A stretch of DNA of 64,000 bases from JACJYM01 sp965230495 (GCA_965230495.1 OZ246004.1:2852001-2916000), one strand, 5' to 3'; positions 26,171-35,020 are shown, counted from the stretch's first letter. Numbers and translations: made by a program. Notes: a model not told the origin generated them from the sequence alone.

Positions 26171-28390
26171 ATGCCTAAAGGTGCAGCCATATCAAGTGAT
26201 GAAAAAATTGGAATCAGAGCCGCTTATGACGAGCTCATCCAAAAGATGTCTGGCAAATACAATGAAGAAGACAAGGTTTTATTGGACAGGGCGTATGAAT
26301 TGGCCCTCGATGCCCATAAAACGCAGCGACGAAAATCAGGAGAACCCTACATCTACCATCCCATAGAGGTGGCTAGAATCTGTTTTGAAGAGATCGGCTT
26401 AGGTCCTACTGCGGTCATCAGTGCTATTCTCCATGATGTCGTGGAAGATACCCCGGTGACCATAGAAGAGATATTGGAAATGTTTGGTAAAAAAATAGCT
26501 ACCATCGTCGACGGACTTACTAAACTCGATGGACTTTATAATGTAGAAAGTCCTCAGGCAGAAAATTTTAAAAAAGTAGTAAGTACTCTAGTAGATGATG
26601 TTCGGGTAGTTCTTATTAAAATGGCGGACAGGCTCCATAATCTTAGGACCATAGATGCCATGCCTTTACATAAGAAGGTAAAGATCGCAGCAGAAACTGA
26701 TTATATTTACTCTCCACTGGCTCATAGGTTGGGCCTTTATAAAATAAAGACCGAGTTTCAGGATATAATACTTAAGATAACAGAACCGGAAGTTTATCAC
26801 GAAATAGTAAACAAACTGGCAGAGAGTGAAGATTCCAGAAGTAAGTATATAGAGACACTTATTGCTCCTCTCGAAAAAGAACTGAAATCTCTTGAGATAT
26901 CTTACCGAGTATTGGGTAGGTCCAAAGCGATCAGTTCCATTTATAACAAACTAAAGACCAAGCAAGTAGCTTTCGAGGAGATCTATGACATCTTCGCTGT
27001 ACGTATTATTATTGATGTGCCCGTTAAAAAAGAGAAAAGCCTTTGCTGGCAGGTGTATTCTATCATTACCGACGTATATAAACCTATTCCCGAGAGATTA
27101 AAAGACTGGGTTACCAATCCAAAAAGTAATGGTTACGAATCATTGCACACCACAGTAATTGGACCTAAAGGTAGGTTTGTCGAGGTACAGATACGTAGTG
27201 AAAGAATGGACGAAATAGCCGAGAAAGGGTTTGCTGCACACTGGAAGTATAAGGGTATAAAAAGCGAAAACAACGTCTATGATGTCTGGTTAAACAATAT
27301 TCGAGAACTGCTAGATTCTCAGCATAACAATGCTTTGGAATTTTTGAATGATTTCAAAACCAATCTATTTAGCGAAGAAGTTTATGTTTTTACGCCTAAG
27401 GGAGATATGATGGTACTTCCAAAAGGTGCTACCGCTCTTGATTTTGCTTTTCAGATTCATTCCGATGTAGGATACAGAGCAACGGCCATCAAAGTGAATA
27501 ATAAATTGGTACCTATGGGTACGCCTCTGGAAAATGGTGATCAAATACATGTCACCACCCAGAAGAATCAAAAACCTAGTGAGTCATGGCTCAAATGGGT
27601 AGTAACGGGTAAGGCAAAGTCCAAGATCCGATCTGCCATGAAAGAAGAAAAGAGAAAACAAGGTGAGTTTGGTAAGGAAGCTATTCAACGAAAATTGAAT
27701 AATATGAAGCTCAACTTTGAAAACAACATAGATTTTCTAGTGAAGCACTATGGTTATCAGTCCAGACCAGAGCTTTATTATGCCGTCGCTACCAATGAAG
27801 TTAAAGTAGTGGATTTTGGAAAACTTAAGGTGGAGATGGGCCTTTTTGTAACCGTAAAAGCCACTTCGGGTGAAATAGCCCCGAGTGACAATAAAAAGAA
27901 AAAGGCTATTGTCGAAAATAAATCTAAGTTATACATCAATGGTGAGCCGGCTTCTAACTTTAAATATTCTCTAGCTACTTGTTGTAACCCATTACAAGGA
28001 GATGCCATTTTCGCCTATACCAATGCCCATAATGAGACGAAAATACATAGGATCAACTGCCCGAACGCAACGCATATTCTAGCCAATTATGGTTATCGGG
28101 TACTCACTGCCGAATGGGACACAAGTATTACAGGAGATTTTATCGTAGACCTTAGAATTACTGGTATGGACACCGGCGTAGGTGTTATTCAAAAACTGAC
28201 CAACGAAATCTCCAATAATCTGGGTATCAATATCAGATCATTTAGTATCTCCGGAAACGAGGGTTTCTTTATTGGAAATGTAAGTATCATTGTGAAAAAT
28301 AAAAATCAACTGAATCAAGCTTTGATGGCTATCGAAAAACTAGATGGTATTTCTCGTGTTGAAAGAATGGATAAATCTTCAAACGAATAG
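26171..28390 (+). CDS. Bifunctional (p)ppGpp synthetase/hydrolase, RelA/SpoT family
   Basis: A 739-residue long RSH enzyme that makes and degrades the alarmone (p)ppGpp in the stringent response. The N-terminal hydrolase HD domain has HPIEVARI and ILHDVVEDT (about residues 60-90), with the catalytic HD pair intact. The synthetase domain has WVTNPKSNGYESLHTTVIGP (about 315-335). TGS (VYVFTPKGDMMVLPKGATALDFAF) follows near 405, and a C-terminal ACT domain lies near 660-735. Both active-site regions look intact, supporting a bifunctional enzyme. The fur-like gene follows after 5 bases. Confidence 0.95.
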   Translation: MPKGAAISSDEKIGIRAAYDELIQKMSGKYNEEDKVLLDRAYELALDAHKTQRRKSGEPYIYHPIEVARICFEEIGLGPTAVISAILHDVVEDTPVTIEEILEMFGKKIATIVDGLTKLDGLYNVESPQAENFKKVVSTLVDDVRVVLIKMADRLHNLRTIDAMPLHKKVKIAAETDYIYSPLAHRLGLYKIKTEFQDIILKITEPEVYHEIVNKLAESEDSRSKYIETLIAPLEKELKSLEISYRVLGRSKAISSIYNKLKTKQVAFEEIYDIFAVRIIIDVPVKKEKSLCWQVYSIITDVYKPIPERLKDWVTNPKSNGYESLHTTVIGPKGRFVEVQIRSERMDEIAEKGFAAHWKYKGIKSENNVYDVWLNNIRELLDSQHNNALEFLNDFKTNLFSEEVYVFTPKGDMMVLPKGATALDFAFQIHSDVGYRATAIKVNNKLVPMGTPLENGDQIHVTTQKNQKPSESWLKWVVTGKAKSKIRSAMKEEKRKQGEFGKEAIQRKLNNMKLNFENNIDFLVKHYGYQSRPELYYAVATNEVKVVDFGKLKVEMGLFVTVKATSGEIAPSDNKKKKAIVENKSKLYINGEPASNFKYSLATCCNPLQGDAIFAYTNAHNETKIHRINCPNATHILANYGYRVLTAEWDTSITGDFIVDLRITGMDTGVGVIQKLTNEISNNLGINIRSFSISGNEGFFIGNVSIIVKNKNQLNQALMAIEKLDGISRVERMDKSSNE

Positions 28391-28395
28391 TTATT

Positions 28396-28866
28396 ATGCA
28401 AGACACTGATAAAAAACAATCCTTACTGGAAGAGGTGAAAGCAATATTTACCTCATATATTGAAAAACACTCTTTGCGTAAAACTCCGGAGAGATATACC
28501 ATTCTGGAAGAAATATACAAAAGAGAAGATCATTTCGATGCGGAGGAGTTGTTCATTCATATGAAAAATCAAAACTATAGGGTGAGTCGTGCCACTGTAT
28601 ACAACACTTTGGAGCTTTTAGTCAACTGTGATCTGGTTACCAAGCATATGTTTGGTAAAAATATGGCTCAATATGAAAAAAGCTATGGTTATAAACAGCA
28701 TGACCATTTGATATGTGTAGACTGTGGCGATGTACTGGAGTTCTGTGATCCTCGTATTCACCAAATCAAGCAAACCATGGGTGAATTATTAAATTTTGAC
28801 GTAGTACATCATTCTCTGAATTTATATGGCAAATGCAACAGAGATTGTGATCAAAGAAAAGATTAA
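28396..28866 (+). CDS. Fur family metal-dependent transcriptional repressor
   Basis: A 156-residue Fur-family protein. The N-terminal winged helix contains LRKTPERYTILEEIYKREDHFDAEEL and VSRATVYNTLELL. The dimerisation domain has the regulatory-metal histidines (KQHDHLIC) and a structural zinc site formed by CVDC (about residue 112) and CNRDC near the C-terminus. Whether it senses Fe, Zn or peroxide cannot be read from the sequence. It is packed between relA/spoT (5 bases) and a methyltransferase (0 bases), implying one transcript. Confidence 0.9.
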   Translation: MQDTDKKQSLLEEVKAIFTSYIEKHSLRKTPERYTILEEIYKREDHFDAEELFIHMKNQNYRVSRATVYNTLELLVNCDLVTKHMFGKNMAQYEKSYGYKQHDHLICVDCGDVLEFCDPRIHQIKQTMGELLNFDVVHHSLNLYGKCNRDCDQRKD

Positions 28867-30012
28867 ATGTCTTCAATAAAAGATTTTCTCGAGATAATCT
28901 CGTTACTCCATGAGCAAAGATCTCCTTTCCGTATTACCTTATCAAAGCCACGAAAAAAGGGTTCGCTGAAACAGATAAAAATATCCCTCTATGGAAATGA
29001 TGAGAATATAACATACCAGATAAAGCGTATCACCCATACACAAGAGACGGTATCTAATTATTCTTTCGACGAGTTACCAGAGAGAATTTTAGAAATATTG
29101 GAAAATGAAATGTTCTATGCCCAACTACACAGCCAAAAAGGAGACTATCAATTGGTACAGAACAAAAAATCAGCTAAACTCCTTTCTCAAAAAACAAAGA
29201 CGACGATAGGTGTTTCCAAGACGCACAATAAAAAGAAAAACTATTTGGTTCCTGCAGACCGTCCATTCCTCCATGCGTTAGGACTTACGAGTAAAGCGGG
29301 AAATGTTTTTAACCACAGTCAGAAAAAATACCGACAAATTAACAAGTTCATTGAGTTAGTTGAGCATTTAATGGGTCAAGATAAATCTCAACAGATTCGC
29401 ATCGCGGATATGGGGTGCGGCAAGGGCTATCTAAGCTTTGCTCTATATGATTACCTTACAACAAAAGGAATCAATGTTGAACTTACCGGGTATGAAATAA
29501 GAGAAGATATCGTCTCAAAAATTAATGATATCAGTAGATCTCTGGCATTTGATGGTCTCAAATTCGAAGTTGCGGATATTCAGAATATTGAATTGAATAA
29601 AACAGATGTTGTCATTGCACTTCATGCCTGTGATATTGCTACTGATATTGCTATTCATAAAGGCATTAAAGTAGATGCCAAACATATTATTGTAGCCCCT
29701 TGCTGTCAGAAACAGGTGAGAAAATCTATGAATCACCCGGACCATTTACACCCTTTTCTCAAACATGGAATCTATCAGGAAAGGATGGCAGAAATGTTGA
29801 CTGATAGTCTTAGAGGCCTATTTCTAGAATCAGAAGGATATCAAACCAAAATTTTCGAATTTATCTCTTATGAACATACCAGTAAAAACATAATGTTAAC
29901 TGCCTCGAAAGGTAAGAAAGATTCAAAAGCTATAGATCACATCGAACATTTGAAACAAGCCTTTGGTATCCAAGAACATTATCTTGGTGAATTATTGAAA
30001 ACCCAATCCTAA
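28867..30012 (+). CDS. SAM-dependent methyltransferase, Methyltransf_32-like
   Basis: A 381-residue protein whose start codon directly follows the fur-like stop. After an N-terminal domain of about 130 residues (KITLSKPRKKGSLKQIKISL), the methyltransferase core has RIADMGCGKGYLSFALYDYL (motif I, about residues 178-197). An ALHACDIATDIAI segment and VAPCCQKQVR follow. This pattern, with HACD and PCCQ, fits the Methyltransf_32 family, whose bacterial members are poorly characterised; RNA is the likely class of substrate. Operon context with RSH and Fur gives no direct clue. Confidence 0.82.
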   Translation: MSSIKDFLEIISLLHEQRSPFRITLSKPRKKGSLKQIKISLYGNDENITYQIKRITHTQETVSNYSFDELPERILEILENEMFYAQLHSQKGDYQLVQNKKSAKLLSQKTKTTIGVSKTHNKKKNYLVPADRPFLHALGLTSKAGNVFNHSQKKYRQINKFIELVEHLMGQDKSQQIRIADMGCGKGYLSFALYDYLTTKGINVELTGYEIREDIVSKINDISRSLAFDGLKFEVADIQNIELNKTDVVIALHACDIATDIAIHKGIKVDAKHIIVAPCCQKQVRKSMNHPDHLHPFLKHGIYQERMAEMLTDSLRGLFLESEGYQTKIFEFISYEHTSKNIMLTASKGKKDSKAIDHIEHLKQAFGIQEHYLGELLKTQS

Positions 30013-30045
30013 GATCACTACATTTAGATATTAAAAACCTTAAAA

Positions 30046-30258
30046 ATGGAAGTAAAAGACTGTAATGGCAATTCACTCAAAGACGGGGACAAAGTTACCG
30101 TCACCAAAGATTTAAAAGTGAAAGGCAGCTCTATGATCATAAAGAGGGGAACCAAAGTTAAAAACATTAGACTTACTGATAACCCTAGTGAAGTAGATTG
30201 TAAAGTGGACGGATCCCGAATTGTTCTAAGAACCGAGTTTCTCAAAAAAGCAAAATAG
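30046..30258 (+). CDS. PhnA/YjdM-type domain protein, ribbon-less
   Basis: A 70-residue protein matching the C-terminal PhnA domain: DCNGNSLKDGDKVTVTKDLKVKG, then IIKRGTKVKNIRL and VDGSRIVLRTEFLKK. It lacks the zinc ribbon that precedes this domain in full-length YjdM proteins. Despite the old name, the family is not a proven phosphonate enzyme. It ends one base before the end of the convergent prfC gene, leaving no room for a terminator. Confidence 0.85.
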   Translation: MEVKDCNGNSLKDGDKVTVTKDLKVKGSSMIIKRGTKVKNIRLTDNPSEVDCKVDGSRIVLRTEFLKKAK

Positions 30259-30259
30259 C

Positions 30260-31843
30260 TTATTCAAATTCACTGGTAAAATGAAACTTGATGTCCGGAT
30301 GGTTTTCCTGAGCCATTTTTAAGGTCCATGCAGATTCTGCCATAAAAACCATTTTCCCTTCCAAATCTTTTGCCAAATCTCTTTTTCGACGTTTGTAAAA
30401 CTCATTAAACGCTGCTTGATCCTCATAGCTTACCCAGCATGCTTTATGAAGTTGGGCCGGCTCATAATCACAGGAAGCCCCATATTCATGTTTTAATCTA
30501 TACTGAATAACTTCAAACTGGAGTACCCCAACGGTACCTATGATTTTTCTCCCGTTGTCTTCTTTTATAAACAGCTGGGCTACCCCTTCGTCCATAAGTT
30601 GCTCCAATCCTTTGTTAAGTTGTTTGGTTTTGAGAGGGTCCGTATTATTAACATACCTAAACTGTTCCGGAGAAAAGCTTGGGATTCCTTTGAAATGAAG
30701 TATTTCCCCTTCAGAAAGGGAGTCTCCTATTTTAAAATTTCCACTGTCGTACAATCCCACTATATCACCCGGAAAAGCCTCATCAACCACAGATTTTTTT
30801 GAGGCCATAAAAGCTGTGGGATTCGAGAATTTCATCTTTTTATTCTGCCGAATATGAAGGTAGTTTGTATTTCTTTTAAAAATTCCTGATACAATTCTCA
30901 AGAATGCCAATCTATCTCGGTGTTTAGGATCCATATTGGCATGGATTTTAAAAACAAATCCGCTGAAGCTATCTTCTGAGGGAATTACTTCTCTCTCTTC
31001 TGTTTCTCTGGCCATCGGTCCTGGTGCTATATCCACAAAGCAATCTAAAAGCTCCTTAACCCCAAAATTATTTACAGCACTTCCGAAAAACACAGGAGAA
31101 ATCTCTCCATTAAGGTAATCCTCTCTGTTGATATCAGGATATACTCCTCTTATGATTTCTATTTCTTCTCTAAGTTCATTTGCCGCTCGTTCTCCTACTT
31201 TTTCATCTAGTAAAGAATCATTAAGGTCCGTTATCTTAATGATATCATCATGGTTTTGTTTCCCATGAGGACTAAATAAAATAAGATTCTCTTTATAAAT
31301 ATTATAAACTCCTTGAAACTGAGAACCCATACCCACGGGCCAACTTAATGGAGTTACGTTAAGTTTTAACTTTTCTTCTATCTCATCCAGTAAGTCAACA
31401 CCATCCTTTCCTTCTCTATCCAATTTGTTAATAAATACGATGATCGGGGTCTTACGCATTCTGCAAACCTCTACTAACCTTTCCGTTTGCTCCTCTACCC
31501 CCTTTGCTACATCTATCACCACTATTACACTGTCAACCGCTGTCAAGGTACGATATGTATCTTCTGCGAAATCCTTGTGGCCAGGTGTATCAAGAATATT
31601 GATCTGCTTATCTCTATATTCAAATGCCATTACAGAGGTTGCTACTGAGATACCTCTCTGTTTTTCGATTTCCATAAAATCCGAAGTTGCATGCTTCTTA
31701 ATCTTATTGGACTTTACCGCACCCGCTTCTTGTATAGCTCCTCCAAAAAGCAACAGTTTTTCAGTTAATGTAGTCTTTCCCGCATCCGGGTGAGATACAA
31801 TACCAAAAGTCTTCCTTTTTTCTATCTCTTGTAATAATGACAT
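30260..31843 (-). CDS. prfC: Peptide chain release factor 3
   Basis: A 527-residue RF3, the usual length. This translational GTPase recycles RF1/RF2 from the ribosome after peptide release. Visible motifs are the P-loop SHPDAGKTTL (about residues 17-26), the switch region QRGISVATSVM, DTPGHKDFAEDTYRT (G3) and NKLDREG (G4). They are followed by the EF-Tu-like beta-barrel and the RF3 C-terminal domain (GVLQFEVIQYRLKHEYG). Distinguished from EF-G by length and by these RF3-specific segments. Confidence 0.96.
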   Translation of the reverse strand: MSLLQEIEKRKTFGIVSHPDAGKTTLTEKLLLFGGAIQEAGAVKSNKIKKHATSDFMEIEKQRGISVATSVMAFEYRDKQINILDTPGHKDFAEDTYRTLTAVDSVIVVIDVAKGVEEQTERLVEVCRMRKTPIIVFINKLDREGKDGVDLLDEIEEKLKLNVTPLSWPVGMGSQFQGVYNIYKENLILFSPHGKQNHDDIIKITDLNDSLLDEKVGERAANELREEIEIIRGVYPDINREDYLNGEISPVFFGSAVNNFGVKELLDCFVDIAPGPMARETEEREVIPSEDSFSGFVFKIHANMDPKHRDRLAFLRIVSGIFKRNTNYLHIRQNKKMKFSNPTAFMASKKSVVDEAFPGDIVGLYDSGNFKIGDSLSEGEILHFKGIPSFSPEQFRYVNNTDPLKTKQLNKGLEQLMDEGVAQLFIKEDNGRKIIGTVGVLQFEVIQYRLKHEYGASCDYEPAQLHKACWVSYEDQAAFNEFYKRRKRDLAKDLEGKMVFMAESAWTLKMAQENHPDIKFHFTSEFE

Positions 31844-31990
31844 CGACTGCTATTTAATATGAGGGTGCAAAGGTAGAAAAAAGGACTTTTACTGTGTTGC
31901 CCTTTTTTCCCAGGAATTCAAAAATTTGTCTCTAATATTAGGATAATATCTTTTCTTTTAATTTCTTGATCAATAGAAGTCATATTCCTT

Positions 31991-32782
31991 ATGAGAAAGT
32001 ATTCAGGAAAAATTATGTGGTTCGGTGAGTACACTGTACTTCTCGGTGGAAGTGCATTAATAGTTCCTGCACCACAGTACTTTGGTAATTTTTCTCATTC
32101 GAAAGATAAGGATGATCAACTGTTACTTTTTTTTAATCATCTCAAACAATTTTTTTCTTCGAGACTAGATATTGAAACCTTAGATAATAACTGGCAAAAT
32201 GGCCTCTTCTTTGAAAGCAATATTCCCATAGGCTATGGTTTGGGGAGTAGTGGTGCTTTAACTGCAGCAGTATATGATCAATACTTTTTATCGAAACCCG
32301 ATAGCATAATAGAAATGAAGCAAGAGCTTGCTCTCATCGAAAGTTTTTTCCATGGTAAAAGCTCAGGTTTAGATGCCCTTGTAAGTTATCTCAATCAACC
32401 AATATTAGTATCCAATGGTGACATTCAGGTTATTGATCATTCTTTACCTATGGATTGGTTTTCATTAGTAAATACGGAAACCGGAAGAAATACAAATGAT
32501 TATGTACAATATTTTCTTGCTCATATCAAACCTCAAAAATTGAAAGAACTGCATACAATAATGCAGCTTACTGATAAGTTAATCGACGCTGTACTCAATA
32601 AAGAAAAGAAATCATATACTAACCTTATTCTTCAACTCAGTGAACTACAATTTGATGTTTTTAGGCATATGATATTGCCCAGTTTAATATTGGATTGGGA
32701 AAAAGCATTAAAAAATAAATCTGGAGTATTAAAGCTTTGTGGTGCAGGTGGAGGAGGGTTTTATTTACGATCTATGGTATAA
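31991..32782 (+). CDS. GHMP kinase, mevalonate-kinase-like
   Basis: A 263-residue GHMP-superfamily small-molecule kinase. Motif 1 is KIMWFGEYTVLLGGSALIVP. Motif 2, the phosphate-binding loop, is GYGLGSSGALTAAVYDQY (about residues 78-95). Motif 3 is LCGAGGGGFYL at the C-terminus. The pattern resembles mevalonate kinases, and Bacteroidota often use the mevalonate route to isoprenoids, but no other pathway gene is nearby. At 263 residues it is shorter than typical mevalonate kinases, so the substrate is uncertain. Confidence 0.8.
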   Translation: MRKYSGKIMWFGEYTVLLGGSALIVPAPQYFGNFSHSKDKDDQLLLFFNHLKQFFSSRLDIETLDNNWQNGLFFESNIPIGYGLGSSGALTAAVYDQYFLSKPDSIIEMKQELALIESFFHGKSSGLDALVSYLNQPILVSNGDIQVIDHSLPMDWFSLVNTETGRNTNDYVQYFLAHIKPQKLKELHTIMQLTDKLIDAVLNKEKKSYTNLILQLSELQFDVFRHMILPSLILDWEKALKNKSGVLKLCGAGGGGFYLRSMV

Positions 32783-32820
32783 AAAAATAAACGGGTGAAA
32801 AATCATCCGTTTATTTTTTT
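32781..32820. terminator. Bidirectional terminator between GHMP kinase and ArsR-type gene
   Basis: The stem spans 32781-32798 and 32803-32820 (core TAAACGGGTGA / TCATCCGTTTA) with A- and T-runs at its ends. It overlaps the stop codons of both convergent genes, serving each. Confidence 0.8.
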
Positions 32821-33116
32821 AAGAATTTCTTTACAGCAGCGTTTGCTTTGTTGATTATTTTGTAGTCAATATCGTATGTAACGAATTTTCCTACCTTCTC
32901 TGAATTCAAAACTCCCGCCATTCTCATAATCTTTAGGTGTTGGGATGTAACTGATTGTTCAATATCCAGAGCTCTATAAATTTTGTTGACGTTGATTCCG
33001 CCATTCTTGTCGATAAATTCTAATATCCTTAATCTCAAAGGATGGGCCAAAGCCCGCATTAGTTCGCAAGAATACTGTAGTTTTTCATTGTTGAATACGA
33101 CTTTCGTCTTTTCCAT
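32811..33116 (-). CDS. ArsR-type winged-helix regulator 1
   Basis: A 101-residue winged-helix protein. MRALAHPLRLRILEFI opens the fold, and EQSVTSQHLKIMRMAGVLNSEKVGKFVTYDI is the recognition helix plus wing. The CxC metal box of classic ArsR is missing, so it may sense something other than thiophilic metals. A near-perfect 42-bp dyad lies about 67 bases upstream, the expected place for an autoregulatory site. A paralogous regulator is the next gene upstream. Confidence 0.85.
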   Translation of the reverse strand: MEKTKVVFNNEKLQYSCELMRALAHPLRLRILEFIDKNGGINVNKIYRALDIEQSVTSQHLKIMRMAGVLNSEKVGKFVTYDIDYKIINKANAAVKKFLKK

Positions 33117-33182
33117 AGCAAGTTGTAATTTCTTATTTTGAGTAATGACCTTTAAACAATAATTGGCCCTTTTTTACCAATT

Positions 33183-33224
33183 ACAGGACAAATATTATAT
33201 TTTTTTTTTAATAATATGTCCTGT
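33183..33224. promoter_or_regulatory. Large dyad upstream of ArsR-type regulator 1
   Basis: ACAGGACAAATATTAT (33183-33198) is mirrored by ATAATATGTCCTGT (33211-33224) with a 2-base bulge. The half-site TATGTCCT occurs again near 33264. On the minus strand no T-run follows, which favours an operator over a terminator. Confidence 0.55.
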
Positions 33225-33332
33225 TGGGAAACTTTTTTTTAGTTTCTACTCAATTTTTTTTTGCTATGTCCTCTAAATACGTGTAAAAGTCTTGTAATCA
33301 ATAAATTGTAAATTTATACTTAAAGCGATTAA

Positions 33333-33671
33333 TTAACCTGCTAAATCCTCTACCAGATTAGATATTTGTTCCAATCTATTTGTGTTAAGAGAATAGTATA
33401 TAAACTTACCTTGTCTTTCTGTATCCACGACTCCTGCTCTTCTCAATATTGCCAAATGTTGAGACGCAACAGACTGTTCTAATCGTAGTTTGATATAAAT
33501 ATCTGTAACAGTCATCGTTTCACCATTCTCCAATAAATCGATGATCTTCTGTCTCAGCTTGTGATTTACTGCTCTCAAAACCAATACAGCTTTTCTCAGG
33601 TCAGCATAATCCAACTGAACATCTTTACCACCTTTCTTTAAAGTTACAATTTCGTTCTTCTTATTTCTCAT
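33333..33671 (-). CDS. ArsR-type winged-helix regulator 2
   Basis: Start chosen at 33671 (MRNKKNEIVTLKKGG). A 30-residue extension to 33761 in the same frame would run through the sigma-54-like promoter. The 112-residue protein carries VLRAVNHKLRQKIIDLL and EQSVASQHLAILRRAGVVDTERQGKFIYYSL, closely paralleling regulator 1 in the recognition helix (EQSVxSQHL). No metal-binding cysteines are present. The pair probably arose by duplication and may bind related sites. Confidence 0.82.
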   Translation of the reverse strand: MRNKKNEIVTLKKGGKDVQLDYADLRKAVLVLRAVNHKLRQKIIDLLENGETMTVTDIYIKLRLEQSVASQHLAILRRAGVVDTERQGKFIYYSLNTNRLEQISNLVEDLAG

Positions 33672-33714
33672 AGAAGTATTTTGTTTGTTCAAGGAATAGT
33701 TACGATAAAGATTA

Positions 33715-33733
33715 ATTTCAAAAGCTGTGCCAA
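33715..33733 (-). promoter_or_regulatory. Sigma-54-like promoter before ArsR-type regulator 2
   Basis: Minus strand TTGGCACAGCTTTTGAAAT: GG and GA are separated by 10 bases, resembling the -24/-12 consensus TGGCAC-N5-TTGC. It is identical over 19 bases to the element at 34822-34840. The start codon at 33671 lies about 45 bases downstream. Confidence 0.5.
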
Positions 33734-33862
33734 ACTTTCCTATTCTTGAATTTCTTTTCATTTTTTTTCTAAAAACACTCTTTACAACACCCTTCTTTTT
33801 CTAGGATGATGTGTTATATCTTATTTTATTTATTTATAAAACGCTCAAAACCAGATTGTAGT

Positions 33863-34561
33863 TCATGATTTTGGAAAGAAAGTTTTTTTAGACTTGGTTA
33901 TATTAGGAGGTTTAAAATAATTTGGTTCAAATTCATACAAGTTTTCAAAATCAGCATTCTCGAATTTCTTTAAGGCTGGTTTGCACATATAGGCTGCATT
34001 AGGTAACACGCAACCATTCACAATTTTTAAAGACTTAAAATAATCTACCGTTTTTTCTGCTCCGTCTCCAACAACAATCACTTTACTATAGTCGGAAAAG
34101 AGATCTAAACCATAATCAGTAAGTATCAAAGTATGCACATCTTTTACTATTTCCATCCTCTCATTGAGATAGCAAGCATATAGTTCCATGCGTCGAGCAT
34201 CAATAGTAGATAAAATAATATCATGCTCCTCAATCAATTCTCTGTTTACACCATGTGCCAATGATTCAAGGGACGAAACACTAATTAATGGTATTCTTCT
34301 ACTAAAACAAATTGCTTTAGCTACAGCAGTGCCCACTCTTAGTCCAGTGTATGATCCTGGGCCAGCACTAACTACTACCCCATTTAAATCCTTCATAATC
34401 AATCCGGATTCTTTAAGACATTCCGATATAAGTAACGTAATGTTCTCTGAATGACTAAAAGACTTTTCGGCACTCTTTTCAAAAAGCACTTTTCTTCCTT
34501 GAGAAATAGCCACTGAGCAAATGTCAGTGCTCGTCTCTATATATAATAATATGGGTTCGAT
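33863..34561 (-). CDS. tsaB: tRNA threonylcarbamoyladenosine biosynthesis protein TsaB
   Basis: TsaB is the ASKHA-fold partner of TsaD that is needed for t6A37 formation in tRNAs reading ANN codons. The conserved N-terminus ILLYIETSTDICSVAISQG is present, as is VVSAGPGSYTGLRVGTAVAKA. The first canonical start codon (GTG at 34513) would delete half of that conserved N-terminus. No ATG, GTG or TTG exists in frame farther up before a stop. I therefore place the start at an ATC (34561), giving MEPILLYIETS and 232 residues. Identity is sure; the start is tentative and may mean a non-canonical codon or a sequence error. Confidence 0.85.
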   Translation of the reverse strand: MEPILLYIETSTDICSVAISQGRKVLFEKSAEKSFSHSENITLLISECLKESGLIMKDLNGVVVSAGPGSYTGLRVGTAVAKAICFSRRIPLISVSSLESLAHGVNRELIEEHDIILSTIDARRMELYACYLNERMEIVKDVHTLILTDYGLDLFSDYSKVIVVGDGAEKTVDYFKSLKIVNGCVLPNAAYMCKPALKKFENADFENLYEFEPNYFKPPNITKSKKTFFPKS

Positions 34562-34683
34562 AACAGCAATTTGTTTCTGGACACAAAATAGGTATTATCG
34601 TTAAGCTTATTATAGATTTAGCAAACCCAATCAAGTACTTATTAAATATTTTCATTTTCACCTTTTGCCTTATGTCTAATCTC
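34562..34683. other. Short AT-rich gap between tsaB and the small peptide gene
   Basis: No coding frame or structured element seen; it would be the downstream region of the 28-residue peptide gene. Confidence 0.3.
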
Positions 34684-34770
34684 TCATATAAATCTTATTA
34701 ATGAAATTGATGCGTTCATAACTGCTGCAATACAACCAATAATGGCCAGAATAATAATTAATGTATCCAT
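34684..34770 (-). CDS. 28-residue hydrophobic membrane peptide
   Basis: ATG at 34770 opens a frame for a 28-residue peptide that is almost all membrane-spanning (MDTLIIILAIIGCIAAVMN, then ISLIRFI), with no charged residue in the core. It lies about 50 bases downstream of a sigma-54-like promoter identical to the one before ArsR-type regulator 2, which is the main reason to take it seriously. Comparable tiny membrane peptides modulate transporters or kinases, but no partner is identifiable here. Confidence 0.45.
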   Translation of the reverse strand: MDTLIIILAIIGCIAAVMNASISLIRFI

Positions 34771-34821
34771 AATAATTAAATGTTTAAGATTAATTAATAT
34801 TCGGTTTCTGTTACGAATAAC

Positions 34822-34840
34822 ATTTCAAAAGCTGTGCCAA
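34822..34840 (-). promoter_or_regulatory. Sigma-54-like promoter before the small membrane peptide
   Basis: Same 19-base sequence as at 33715-33733, in the same orientation. A GTTACGA heptamer (plus strand) also recurs a few bases downstream of each element, near the expected start of transcription. Confidence 0.5.
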
Positions 34841-34988
34841 TTTTCGTGTTATCAACTTTTTTTCAATATTTTACTATCTAATATTTAGCGGACTACATAT
34901 TTACTTTTTTCGATATGATCTTAGAAGTAAGATTATTCCTTCAAATTTGGAATCAGATCAATACTTCCAGCGTTATTAATAAAAAGTT

Positions 34989-34996
34989 TACTTTTG
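34989..34996 (+). promoter_or_regulatory. -7 box (TACTTTTG) of the lspA promoter
   Basis: TACTTTTG matches TAnnTTTG and ends 24 bases before the TTG start of lspA. A proper -33 TTG is not evident. Confidence 0.35.
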
Positions 34997-35020
34997 CGTT
35001 CTGAATAATTAATTATTCCA

